18,889 nucleotides of DNA from Chloroflexota bacterium (lineage in GTDB: Bacteria; Chloroflexota; Chloroflexia; Thermomicrobiales; JADLAZ01). Every line of letters starts with the position of its first letter. The first letter of the stretch is position 1. Positions 8,113 through 17,000 of this stretch are shown in pieces. The notes under the pieces are model-generated. The model did not search any database. It worked only from the letters and a program-made list of their open reading frames with translations, and was not told where the DNA came from. The stretch is taken from positions 1 through 18,889 of the forward strand of contig JADLAZ010000058.1 of NCBI GenBank assembly GCA_020849725.1, given 5' to 3'. The translations under genes and the position numbers were made by a program.

Positions 8113-8526
8113 ATGTCACCACCGCGACGCCTGCGCGTGATCATTGCCAAACCCGGCCTCGACGGGCACGATCGTGGTGCGAAGGTCATTGCCCGAGCGC
8201 TGCGCGATGCGGGGATGGAGGCCGTCTACACCGGACTGCGCCAGACACCGGAGATGATCGTCGCCAGCGCGGTTCAAGAGGATGTTGACGCCATTGGTCT
8301 GAGCATCCTGTCCGGGGCCCACATGCAGCTCTTCAGCGACGTGTTGCGCTTGATGCGGGCGGCCGGCCTGGACGATGTGCTGCTGTTCGGCGGCGGCATT
8401 ATCCCACCAGACGATGTCGAGCTTTTGCGGCAGCAGGGCGTGGCCGCCATCTTCGGACCCGGCTCGTCGCTGGCCGACATCGTTGCCTTCATCAAGACCC
8501 ATGCCCGCCCCGAGCGCGTGGCGTGA
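8113..8526 (+). CDS. Methylmalonyl-CoA mutase-type B12-binding subunit
   Basis: This 137-residue protein is a free-standing cobalamin domain. [22 protein letters not shown] at about residues 13-34 contains the DxHxxG motif (Asp17, His19, Gly22), whose histidine is the lower axial ligand of cobalt; SILSGAH (64-70) and [10 protein letters not shown] (92-101) are the other conserved loops. Such subunits pair with a separate catalytic chain to isomerise (R)-methylmalonyl-CoA and succinyl-CoA, or a related acyl-CoA. The start at 8113 is chosen over the in-frame ATG at 8107 because GGAG (8103-8106) lies 6 nt before the second ATG but touches the first. The stop overlaps the meaB GTG (GTGA). The large subunit is not in the window, so the substrate (methylmalonyl, isobutyryl or ethylmalonyl) stays open. 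Confidence 0.9.
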   Translation: MSPPRRLRVIIAKPGLDGHDRGAKVIARALRDAGMEAVYTGLRQTPEMIVASAVQEDVDAIGLSILSGAHMQLFSDVLRLMRAAGLDDVLLFGGGIIPPDDVELLRQQGVAAIFGPGSSLADIVAFIKTHARPERVA

Positions 8527-9434
8527 CGCTGCTGGACCGCTATCAGCAGGGTGACGTGCGGGCGCTGGCTCGGCTGCTGTCGATGATCGAGGACCGAGAC
8601 CCGGCCGCAGCGCCGGTGCTGGCTGCTGTTCGCGCCCTCCCCCCATCGGCACGGACGATCGGCCTCACCGGCCCACCCGGAGCCGGCAAGAGCACGCTGG
8701 CGGGGGCGCTGGTCGGCTGGTGGCGGGCGCAGGGGCAGCGCGTGGCCGTGCTGGCGGTCGACCCCTCGTCGCCGCGCACAGGCGGGGCGACGCTGGGTGA
8801 CCGCATTCGGCTGAGCCAGCATTTCACCGACCCCGGCGTATTCATCCGCAGCATGGCCGCGCGCGGCTGGCCCGGTGGATTGGCTGAGGCAACCGAGGCG
8901 GCGATGGCTGTGCTGGCCGCGTTCGGGTTCGATCTGGTATTGGTCGAAACGGTCGGCGTCGGCCAGAGTGACATCGACATCGCGCGCCTGGTCGACGTGG
9001 CGGTGTTGGCGCAGGCGCCCGGCCAGGGCGACGAGGTGCAGGCGCTCAAGGCCGGGCTGCTGGAAATTGCCGACGTCATCGCCGTCACCAAAGGCGATGT
9101 CCCCAGCGCGCAGCAGTTCGCCGCCCACCTGCGCGCGCTGGTGGCGCCCGCCGGCCGGACGCCGCCGCACGTGGTGATCACCACTGCGACGACTGGCGCC
9201 GGCATCGGCGAGTTGGCCGCTCTGATCGCCGACCTGCCGAGCGGCCGCGCCGAGGTGGCATTGACCGCGACCGCGGCCCGCACGCTCGTTCTCGATCTGG
9301 CGGTAGCCGATGTGCGCCGGCGCCTCGATCGCTCCTCCGTGCTGACCACCCTGGCCAACGACGTTGCGCGCGGCGCGATGGCCCCCGCAGCGGCCGCGCG
9401 GGCGCTCCTGCGTGACGCACTCCCCGACGGATGA
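8523..9434 (+). CDS. meaB: MeaB/ArgK family GTPase, B12-mutase chaperone
   Basis: The 303-residue G3E-type GTPase gates adenosylcobalamin loading and protects acyl-CoA mutases. The Walker A motif GPPGAGKS is at residues 50-57, [17 protein letters not shown] at 78-94 and FIRSMAARG at 107-115 are MeaB signatures, [12 protein letters not shown] at 141-152 is the switch/Walker B region, and [12 protein letters not shown] at 173-184 precedes the guanine-specificity motif. That motif reads TKGD (189-192) instead of NKxD; T in place of N occurs in some GTPases. The GTG start overlaps the stop of the B12-binding subunit by 4 nt, strongly tying the two together. It ends 7 nt from the convergent larB stop. 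Confidence 0.93.
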   Translation: MTLLDRYQQGDVRALARLLSMIEDRDPAAAPVLAAVRALPPSARTIGLTGPPGAGKSTLAGALVGWWRAQGQRVAVLAVDPSSPRTGGATLGDRIRLSQHFTDPGVFIRSMAARGWPGGLAEATEAAMAVLAAFGFDLVLVETVGVGQSDIDIARLVDVAVLAQAPGQGDEVQALKAGLLEIADVIAVTKGDVPSAQQFAAHLRALVAPAGRTPPHVVITTATTGAGIGELAALIADLPSGRAEVALTATAARTLVLDLAVADVRRRLDRSSVLTTLANDVARGAMAPAAAARALLRDALPDG

Positions 9435-9441
9435 GGAGGCC

Positions 9442-10236
9442 CTATGACGCCTCTCCTGTCGTCGCGGGCGCGACGATTGACGCGCGGGCCGCGGCGACCT
9501 GGTTGGCGATCAGCGCGGCCATCGCGCCAGCGCCGACGCCGTTGCCGATGTTGACGACCGCCAGACCAGGGGCGCAACTCTGCAACATCGTCATGAGCGC
9601 GCCGACGCCCTCGCCACCCAGGCCGTAACCGACCGGGGTTGGCAGACCGATCACCGGCACCGACGCCAGGCCAGCCACCACGGATGGCAGCGCGCCATCC
9701 ATGCCCGCGGCCACGATCAGGACGTCCACCCCGTCGTCGAACACCTGCTGGAGCGGGCCGAACAGGCGGTGCAGCCCGGCCACACCGACGTCCGTCACCT
9801 GGCGCACGGCACACCCCATCTCGGCCGCCACCGCCGCGGCTTCTTCTGCGAACGGCAGGTCGGATGTGCCAGCGGCGATGATGGCCACCCGCCCGCCGGT
9901 GGGACTGGCCATGGCGTCCGGTCGGCGCACGATGAGGAGACTGCCGCCAGCGCGCTGGTCGATCTCCCACTCCGCGCCAAATGCGGCCTGCACGGCGCTG
10001 GCCGTCGCCGGGGGCACCCGGCTGAGAATCGCTCGTCCCGAGGCGGCCACGACGCGTTGGCAGATGGCGACAACCTGGTCCGGCGTCTTCGACGCGGCAT
10101 AGACGACCTCGGGCACGCCCTTGCGCCGCTCGCGGCCGGTGTCGAGCCGTGCGAAATCACCGACCGACTCGCTGTCAGGCGATGGTCCGCCTGGCGTCAC
10201 CAGCGCCCGCCGCAGCGCCTCCAACGGCATCGACAC
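9442..10236 (-). CDS. larB: Nickel-pincer cofactor biosynthesis protein LarB
   Basis: LarB carboxylates nicotinic acid adenine dinucleotide and cleaves its phosphoanhydride, the first step to the nickel-pincer nucleotide of lactate racemase and related enzymes. The 264-residue sequence has RLDTGRERRKGVPEVVYAASKT (about 30-51), VTDVGVAGLHRL (147-158), AAGMDGALPSVVAGL (176-190) and PTPVGYG (199-205). Cys221 in MLQSCAPG falls at the position of the catalytic cysteine known from the family, and VVNIGNGVGAG follows. The GTG at 10236 has AAGGAG 7 nt upstream; an ATG lies two codons on. larC and larE are not in the window. It follows the Mur-ligase-like gene by 96 nt on the same strand and converges with meaB. 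Confidence 0.93.
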   Translation of the reverse strand: MSMPLEALRRALVTPGGPSPDSESVGDFARLDTGRERRKGVPEVVYAASKTPDQVVAICQRVVAASGRAILSRVPPATASAVQAAFGAEWEIDQRAGGSLLIVRRPDAMASPTGGRVAIIAAGTSDLPFAEEAAAVAAEMGCAVRQVTDVGVAGLHRLFGPLQQVFDDGVDVLIVAAGMDGALPSVVAGLASVPVIGLPTPVGYGLGGEGVGALMTMLQSCAPGLAVVNIGNGVGAGAMAALIANQVAAARASIVAPATTGEAS

Positions 10237-10332
10237 CGCGTCGCTCCTTCCCTGCCGGCGCCGGTGACGCCGATCAGCCCGGTCGCCCGTATGCTACCAG
10301 CCAGACGCCGGCCACGCGACGCTGCCCGCCGG

Positions 10333-11520
10333 TCAGGCCACGTACGATTGGAACAGCGCCAGGCTGGCCGCCGGTCGATCACCGACAAGCAGCAGCCGGT
10401 CGCGCTCGGTCAGCAGGCGGGCGAGCCGGCGCAGCGCCTCGCTCTCGGACTCGACGGCCCGGCAGAAGGCCGGCAGCCGGTCGGGCGGGCGCGCTTCGAC
10501 CACCAGCGCGGCGGCGACCTCCGCCCCTGAACCATGCAGAAAGAGCAGGCTGCACAGGCGTGCCAGTGTGCGGGCGATCTCGCGCGCCTCACCACCCTCC
10601 AGACCGTCCGGCCAGGCGACGGCAGCTATCACACGCCCGGCCCCACCGTCGAGGCGACCCAGCAGGCGCGCCAGTGCCCGGAAGGCCAGCAAGCCCCGCG
10701 CGCTGGCGACGATGGCTCGACCGTTCACCCCCGGCCGCGGCGACACCAGCCGGTCCAGCAGCCCGTCCGTCTCGTCCAGCCGGCCAAGGCGGCGGCCGAC
10801 ATCGGCCGCCGGTAGCCCAAGCGCCAGCGCCGTCGCGACCGCCGGCAAGAGGTTCTGGACCTGAAATAGGGCCAGACCACCGCCGGTCACCGGCGCGGCC
10901 GTGGGGCTCCCGATGACCGATCGAACGTCGCCCTGCTCCCAGACCAGCGCGGCGTCGGCCAGGTACAGGCCGGCGCCACCGGCCGCCAGGTGGCGGGCCA
11001 GTGGCGGACTCGCCCGCCGCAGCGCCCAGAACACGACCGGGCAGGCCGCGGTGGCCGCCAGGTCGGCCACCGCCCGATCGTCGGCGTTGAGCACCAGCGC
11101 CCCCTGGTGATGCACAGCCGCCGCAACCCGCCGGTTGGCGGCGGCCTGCATGGCGACCTGCGGCGTGCCGGCCAGCACCGCCTCGTTCATGGCCAGGTTG
11201 GTCACAACCCCGACCGCGTACATGCCGGCCGGCAGACCGACGGCCTGGACCGTCGCCGCCGGCAACTCCTGAATCGCCAGCCGGATGTCGCCCTGCGTCA
11301 CCCCACGGAGCGCGCGGCTCCACGGCTCCAACTCGCCCGACTGCGCCTGGCCGTCGATGCGCACGCCATCGTCCAGCCAGAGCGCCGTACTCCAGCCAGC
11401 CGCTCGCACCAGGCGGTCGAGCAGCGTCGCCGTTGTCGACTTGCCGACGGTGCCTGTCACGCCGACGATCGGCACCGGCGCTGGCGTGTCGGTGGTCATC
11501 GGCTTCCTACCACCCACCAC
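10333..11520 (-). CDS. Divergent Mur-ligase-like protein, related to the ligase half of cyanophycin synthetase
   Basis: The 395-residue sequence has a Mur-ligase central domain but no ATP-grasp half. The P-loop is VTGTVGKSTT (residues 21-30) and is followed by DDGVRIDG (50-57), VVTNLAMNEAVLAG (105-118) and LVLNADD (142-148), an order seen in cyanophycin synthetase ligase domains. Some usual Mur residues are altered: the DH after TN is NE (112-113), the lysine often found in the following helix is absent, and the C-terminal DYAHNP-type motif is not recognisable near VASARG (271-276). It may bind ATP but use an unusual acceptor or have lost activity. Three starts compete: GTG 11520 and 11517 lie 4 and 7 nt after AGGAGG (which overlaps the rdgB stop), and ATG 11499 lies 5 nt after AGGA. 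It is flanked by rdgB and larB. Confidence 0.72.
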   Translation of the reverse strand: MVGGRKPMTTDTPAPVPIVGVTGTVGKSTTATLLDRLVRAAGWSTALWLDDGVRIDGQAQSGELEPWSRALRGVTQGDIRLAIQELPAATVQAVGLPAGMYAVGVVTNLAMNEAVLAGTPQVAMQAAANRRVAAAVHHQGALVLNADDRAVADLAATAACPVVFWALRRASPPLARHLAAGGAGLYLADAALVWEQGDVRSVIGSPTAAPVTGGGLALFQVQNLLPAVATALALGLPAADVGRRLGRLDETDGLLDRLVSPRPGVNGRAIVASARGLLAFRALARLLGRLDGGAGRVIAAVAWPDGLEGGEAREIARTLARLCSLLFLHGSGAEVAAALVVEARPPDRLPAFCRAVESESEALRRLARLLTERDRLLLVGDRPAASLALFQSYVA

Positions 11521-11528
11521 GGACCCTC

Positions 11529-12137
11529 CTACCAGGCGCCGGCGTCGCGCAGCCGGTGGATGAGGTCATGCATCGCTCGCGCGGCGCGGGCACGATGGCT
11601 GATCGCGTTCTTGACTTCGGGCGGCGCCTCCGCCATCGTCTGGCCGCGCTCGGGCAGATAGAAGATCGGGTCGTAGCCAAAGCCACCGGCGCCGGCCGGG
11701 GCAGCCGCGATGCTGCCCTCGACCTGCCCGTCGACGGTCAGCGTCGCCCGCCCCGGACGCGCCAGTGCCAGCACGCAGGCGAACCGCGCTTGCCGCCGCT
11801 CGGCGGGCACACCGACCAGCGCGGCCAGCAGCCGCTGCACGCGGTCGGCATCGGTCAGACCCGGCCCACCGAATCGCGCCGAGTAGACACCCGGTGCGCC
11901 GCCGAGCGCGTCGACACAGAGACCGGAGTCGTCGGCCAACGCCGCTCGGCCGGTCTGCCGGCAGACGTACTCGGCCTTCTCAACGGCGTTCGCGGTGAAC
12001 GTGTCGCCCGTCTCCGGCGCCTCGTCGGTGACGCCGGCCTGCTGCAGGCTGATGAGCCGCAGGTCTAGCCCGCTCAAGAGCGCGGCCAACTCGGCGATCT
12101 TGCCCGCGTTGCGGCTCGCGACGATCAGGTCATCCAT
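11529..12137 (-). CDS. rdgB: RdgB/HAM1 family dITP/XTP pyrophosphatase
   Basis: The 202-residue cytoplasmic enzyme hydrolyses dITP, dXTP and ITP to the monophosphate, keeping deaminated purines out of DNA and RNA. Family motifs are intact: ASRNAGK (residues 7-13), GDTFTANAVEKA (44-55), ADDSGLCVDALGGAPGVYSARF (68-89), GGFGYDPIF (151-159) and KNAISHRARA (176-185). The ATG at 12137 has GGAG 6 nt upstream; the open frame continues further but without family similarity. It is first in a possible rdgB-Mur-like-larB operon; its stop region supplies the ribosome site of the next gene. It diverges from polX with 117 nt between starts. Confidence 0.96.
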   Translation of the reverse strand: MDDLIVASRNAGKIAELAALLSGLDLRLISLQQAGVTDEAPETGDTFTANAVEKAEYVCRQTGRAALADDSGLCVDALGGAPGVYSARFGGPGLTDADRVQRLLAALVGVPAERRQARFACVLALARPGRATLTVDGQVEGSIAAAPAGAGGFGYDPIFYLPERGQTMAEAPPEVKNAISHRARAARAMHDLIHRLRDAGAW

Positions 12138-12195
12138 GGGTATCTCCGTGTGCACGGCCGGCGATGCCGCCGTGTCAGCCGGCCGCGCGCCTGGC

Positions 12196-12203
12196 ACTAT
12201 ACT
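12196..12203. promoter_or_regulatory. Candidate divergent -10 elements for rdgB and polX
   Basis: The bases ACTATACT give TATACT on the plus strand (12198-12203, five of six, toward polX) and TATAGT on the minus strand (12201-12196, five of six, toward rdgB). No strong -35 was found for either. It is the only AT-rich patch in this 117-nt gap. Confidence 0.4.
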
Positions 12204-12254
12204 TGAAACGCAGCGCTCGCCGGCTGTGTTCGCACCACGAGGAGAGGCTCGCCA

Positions 12255-13973
12255 ATGACCAATGCCGACGCCGCGGCCCTGCTGGAGGAGTACGCCGATC
12301 TGCTGGAGTTGCGAGGGGAGAGCGTCCATCGGCGCAATGCTTACCGGCGCGCGGCCTCCGGGCTGCGCGAAACTCCCACACCGCTAGCGGAACTGGTGGC
12401 GGAGCACCGCCTGCGCCAGGTGCCCGGCGTTGGCGAGGCCATCGCCGCCAAGTTGAGCGAGGTAGCCGCGACTGGCTCGTTCCACCAACTCGACGAGGTG
12501 CGCGAGCAGATCCCGCCCAGCTTATCAGAACTGCTGGAGGTGCCCGACGTTGGCGCGCGCACGGCGATGCGCCTGTATCAGGAGCTAGGCATTGCCGATC
12601 TGAGCGCGCTGGAGGCCGCCGCCCGGGCCGGCAAGCTGCGCCATCTGGCCGGCTTCGGCGCCAGAAGCGAAGAGCGGCTCCTGCAGGGCATCGCCCAGGT
12701 GCGCCAGCGCGGCACGCGCATGGCGCTGGGCGAGGCGCTGCCGCTGGCCGAGCGCCTGCTGGCTGACCTGCGCGCCACGGCGCCGATCGATCGGGTCGAG
12801 CTGGCCGGCAGCCTGCGCCGGATGAAAGACACGATTGGCGACATCGACCTGCTGTGCGCCGCGACGGACCCGCCAGCCGTCATCGACGCCTTCGCCGAGT
12901 TGCCGACCGTGGCGCGGGTTCTGTGGCGCGGCAACGCCAAGTGCACCGTCGTCACCGGCGCCGGCGTCCAGGTCGACCTGGAGGTGCTGCCGCCGCCGGC
13001 CTTCGGCTCGCTGCTGATTCATTTCACTGGCAGCCGCGAGCACAACATCCGCCTGCGGACGATGGCGCAGGACCGTGGCTGGAGTCTGTCGGAGCATGGC
13101 CTGATCCGCGACGGCGTGCTGGAGCCGCTCGCGACTGAAGCGGAGGTCTACGCCGCGCTCGGCCTCGACTGGACGCCGCCGGAGCTGCGCGAGGACCGCG
13201 GTGAGATCGAGGCCGCTGCCGAGCATCGGCTGCCGGCGTTAGTTGAGTTGACCGACCTGCGGGGCGAGCTGCACTGCCACTCCAACTGGAGCGACGGCGG
13301 CGCCAGCATCGAAGCGATGGCGCTGGCAGCCCGCGACGCCGGCCGGGAGTACCTCGTCATCACTGACCACAGCCACGGCCTGGCTGTCGCCAACGGCCTC
13401 GATGTCGCCCGCTTGCGCCAGCAACGGACCGAGATCGAGGCCGCGCGGCAGCGCGTCGAGGGCATCACCATTCTGCACGGCTGCGAGATGGAGATCCACG
13501 CCGACGGGAGCCTCGACCTGGATGACGAGACACTGGGCTGGCTCGATCTGGTGATCGCCTCGCTGCACGTATCGTTGCGCCAGCCACGCCCCGTCATCAC
13601 GGAGCGCCTGCTGCGCGCGATTCGCCACCCGCTGGTCGATATCATCGCCCACCCGACCGGGCGGATCGTCAACCGCCGGCCGGGCGCCGACCTGGCAATG
13701 GACGACATCATCGCCACGGCAGCGGCCACGGGCACGATCCTGGAGATCAACGCCGACCCGGCCCGACTCGACCTGACCGACTACCACGCCCGCGCCGCCA
13801 TCCAGGCAGGCGTCCTGCTGAGCATCGATACCGACGCCCACAGTCCGAGCGGCTTCGGCCTGGCCCGCTACGGCGTCGCCCAGGCCCGGCGTGGCTGGGT
13901 GACGCGCGACGACGTCGCCAATTGCCTGGCCTGGCCGGACCTGCGCGCCCGCCTCAAGCGCCACCGGCACTAG
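12255..13973 (+). CDS. polX: DNA polymerase X family protein with PHP domain
   Basis: The 572-residue protein has the full bacterial PolX layout. Residues 1-150 carry helix-hairpin-helix motifs (VPGVGEAIAAKL at 56-67, VPDVGARTAMRL at 96-107). The palm has AGSLRRMKDTIGDIDLL (184-200) with metal-binding Asp196 and Asp198 and the third Asp241 in QVDLEV. The C-terminal PHP phosphoesterase domain starts near 335 with ELHCHSNWSDG (His340, His342, Asp347), ITDHS (Asp371, His372), Glu411, His438, His466 and DTDAH (525-529). The family fills short gaps in base-excision repair, and the PHP domain gives 3' exonuclease or AP-endonuclease activity. The ATG at 12255 is preceded by GAGGAGAGG. It diverges from rdgB and ends 57 nt before the convergent dnaE stop. 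Confidence 0.96.
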   Translation: MTNADAAALLEEYADLLELRGESVHRRNAYRRAASGLRETPTPLAELVAEHRLRQVPGVGEAIAAKLSEVAATGSFHQLDEVREQIPPSLSELLEVPDVGARTAMRLYQELGIADLSALEAAARAGKLRHLAGFGARSEERLLQGIAQVRQRGTRMALGEALPLAERLLADLRATAPIDRVELAGSLRRMKDTIGDIDLLCAATDPPAVIDAFAELPTVARVLWRGNAKCTVVTGAGVQVDLEVLPPPAFGSLLIHFTGSREHNIRLRTMAQDRGWSLSEHGLIRDGVLEPLATEAEVYAALGLDWTPPELREDRGEIEAAAEHRLPALVELTDLRGELHCHSNWSDGGASIEAMALAARDAGREYLVITDHSHGLAVANGLDVARLRQQRTEIEAARQRVEGITILHGCEMEIHADGSLDLDDETLGWLDLVIASLHVSLRQPRPVITERLLRAIRHPLVDIIAHPTGRIVNRRPGADLAMDDIIATAAATGTILEINADPARLDLTDYHARAAIQAGVLLSIDTDAHSPSGFGLARYGVAQARRGWVTRDDVANCLAWPDLRARLKRHRH

Positions 13974-13987
13974 GCCGAGGCGGCCGA

Positions 13988-14018
13988 GTAGAGCCAGGAC
14001 GGCACATGCTGGCTCTAC
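13988..14018. terminator. Bidirectional terminator-like inverted repeat between polX and dnaE
   Basis: GTAGAGCCAG (13988-13997) and CTGGCTCTAC (14009-14018) are perfect 10-bp inverted arms with an 11-nt loop. The repeat fills the gap between two convergent genes (polX stop 13973, dnaE stop 14031). There is no T-tract on either side, so it is not a classical intrinsic terminator by sequence alone. Confidence 0.6.
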
Positions 14019-14030
14019 GGCGCGTACTCG

Positions 14031-17000
14031 CTAGGCTACGGCGACAATCGGGGTGGGCTGGGGCGTGACATCCGCCGGCCCGTCGGTATCCACACGCACC
14101 GAGTCGCGGCCGAGCAACCCGGTCAGGTCCGCCAGCAGGGCTGGGTTCACCTCGACGCCACGCCGAATCGGCTGGTAGTGCTTCACCCCCGCGCCGGTAA
14201 TCAGTTCCAGCCGCACCTCCGCCTCGCCGTCATGCTGCCAGAGGATATCGCGCACCTCGTGCATGGCATCGATATCGACCGCGAGATCATCGGTGCAGCG
14301 CAGCCGCACGATCAGCCGCTGCCGCGTCGGGCGGGCCGCATCGAGGTCGAACAATGTCACCCGCTCCGCCACTAACTGAACCTGCTCATGACGCATCTCG
14401 ACGCGTGCCGTCACCTCGACGATGGCGTCGTCAACAGCGATCTCGCCGCAGCGGTCGAAGCACTCGGGAAACAGCACCAGCTCGGCCTCGCCGTCCTCGT
14501 CCTCGATGGCTGCGACGGCCATCGTCTGCTGGCGCTTGGTCAGCAGCGTGCGCACGCTCTTGACCAGCGCCAGGAGGCGGACGGTCTGGCCGGCGGTCTC
14601 GGCGGTGATCGACGCCAGCGTCGGGCGCGCATCGCCGGGCCGACGCAGTCCGGCCAGCGGGTGCGCCGACACATAGATCCCCAGATGCTCTTTCTCCCAG
14701 ACCAGCAGTGTGCGCGCTGGCAACGCCGGCACGTCGTCGAGCGTCAGGTGCGCCGCCGGCACATCGTCGCTGCCGCCAAACAGGCCCATCTGCCCGACCC
14801 GCGCCGCCTTGCGCGCCGCCTGCCCCAGCGCCAGCGCCCGATCGAGAGCCGCCAGCAGCGCCGCGCGCGGCCCCAGGCAGTCTGTCGCACCGGCCTTGAC
14901 CAGGCTCTCCAGCACGCGCTTGTTCATTTGGTTGCTGTCGACGGCAGCACACAGCCGGTCCAGGCTGGCGAAACGGCCGTCCGGCTCGCCAGTGCGGGCG
15001 GCCAGCAGCGCCGTCACGATGCCCTCGCCAACGTTCTTGATCGCGCCGAGACCGTAGCGCACCGCCAGCGTGCCGTCGGCATCGCGCTCTACCATGAAAC
15101 CGCGCTCGCTCAGGTTGACATCCGGTGGCCGCAGAGCCACGCCGAGCCGCCGGCACTCAGCGGCCGCACCGATGATCTTGTCGCTATTGCCCGCCTCCGT
15201 CGTCAGCACCGCCGCCATGAATTCGGCCGGGTAGTGGTGCTTCAAATACGCCGTCTGCACCCCAATGACGGCATAGGCCGCCGAGTGGCTGCGGTTGAAG
15301 CCATAGCCAGCAAAGCGATCGATCAAGTCGAATAGATCGCCAGCCTCGTCGGCCGCCATCGCCGGCACAAGCTCGCCGGCTGCGCTCTTGGCGATGCAGC
15401 CGCCAACGAAGCTCGATCGCTGCTTGGCCATCTCTTCGGGCAGCTTCTTGCCCATCGCCTTGCGCAGTTTGTCGGCGTCGGTCAGTGTGAAGCCCGCCAG
15501 CTCGTTGGCGATCTGCATCACCTGTTCCTGATACAGAATGACGCCGTAGGTCGAGCGCAGGATCGGCTCCAGCGCCGGATGCTGGTAGGCGATCGGTTCA
15601 CGGCCGTGCTTGCGCGCGATGTAGACCGGCGCCAGCTCCATCGGCCCGGGACGCACCAGCGCCATCAGCGCCACGACATCCTCAAAAGCAGTCGGGCGCA
15701 CGTCGATGGTCATCCGCGTCGCCATGCCACCTTCGAGCTGGAAGATCGCGTGCGTCTCACCGCGCTGGAAGACCTCGTAGCTGGCAGCATCGTCGAGCGG
15801 GATCGTGTCCGGCGTCAGCGTCAGGCCGCGGGTGCGGGCGACGTTCTCGCACGCCCGCCCCAGGACCGTCAACGTGCTCAGGCCGAGGAAATCCATCTTC
15901 AGCAGGCCAAGGTCGGCCAGCAGGTTCATGTGGTACTGGGTCGTGATCTCGTCACCACTCTTGCCAGCGCGCTGCACCGGCACGAGGTCGATCAGCGGGT
16001 CGCGCGAGATAACGACGCCGGCGGCGTGAGTCGAGGCGTGACGGGCCACGCCCTCCAGCTTGCGCGCTGTGTCGAGCAACTCGCGCACCGTCTCGTCGCC
16101 GGTGTACAGCGTCTGCAACTCGGGCAGCTTCAACGCCTGATCGAGGGTAACGTTGGGACCGGTCGGCACCAACCGCGCGACGCGGTCGACCTCGTTGATG
16201 CTCAGGCCGAGCGCCCGGCCAACGTCGCGCACCGCCGCCTTGGCGGCCAGTGTGCCAAAGGTGATGATCTGGGCGACGCGGTCGTCGCCGTACTTCTGCG
16301 TCACGTAGCGGATGACCTCATCGCGGCGATCGTCCTGGAAATCCAGGTCGATATCGGGCATCTCGCGCCGGCCGAGGTTCAGGAAGCGTTCGAACAGCAG
16401 GTTGTGCTTGAGCGGATCGAGACCGGTGATGCCCAACACGTAGGCGACCAGGCTGCCAGTGGCCGACCCGCGGCCCGGCCCGACCAGGATGCCCCGCTCG
16501 CGGGCGAACCGAACGAAATCCCAGACGACCAGGAAGTACGGCACAAACCCCATCTGGTCGATCACGCTCAGCTCGTAGACCAGCCGGCGCTCGACCGCCT
16601 CGGTCATGGCGCCGTAGCGCGCCAGGCAGCCCTGCCGGCAGATGTGCTCCAGGTAGCTGGCCTCGCCAAAGCCGTCCGGCACCGGAAAGCGCGGCAGACG
16701 GTGGTCGGCCGGAGCGAGCCGCAGGTCACAGCGCTCGGCGATCCGCAGCGTGTTGGCCAGCGCTTCCGGCCAGGCGGCGAACGTGGCGGCCATCTCGGCC
16801 GGGCTCTTGAAGTAAAGCTGGTCCGAGGCCATCTTCATCCGCTTCGTGTCATGCACCGAGACGCCGGTCTGGATGCAGACGAGGACATCCTGGGCGTGAG
16901 CGTCGGCCGCATCGACGTAGTGGACGTCGTTGGTGGCCACCAGCGGCAGGCCGGTCTGAGCGTGCAATCGGAGTAGGCCCTCGTTGACCCGATGCTGCTC

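Noticed and set aside
8543..9970. Long minus-strand open frame across meaB and larB
   Set aside because: It overlaps meaB on the opposite strand and larB in another frame; both have intact motifs, and this frame gives Arg/Ser-rich noise.
10291..10296. Possible -10 (TGG-TAGCAT) for a separate larB promoter on the minus strand
   Set aside because: Only four of six core matches and no -35; too weak to list as a feature, though it would allow larB to be expressed apart from the upstream genes.
15579..16976. Long plus-strand open frame opposite dnaE
   Set aside because: It lies wholly inside dnaE on the other strand, and its translation is compositionally biased with no recognisable domain.
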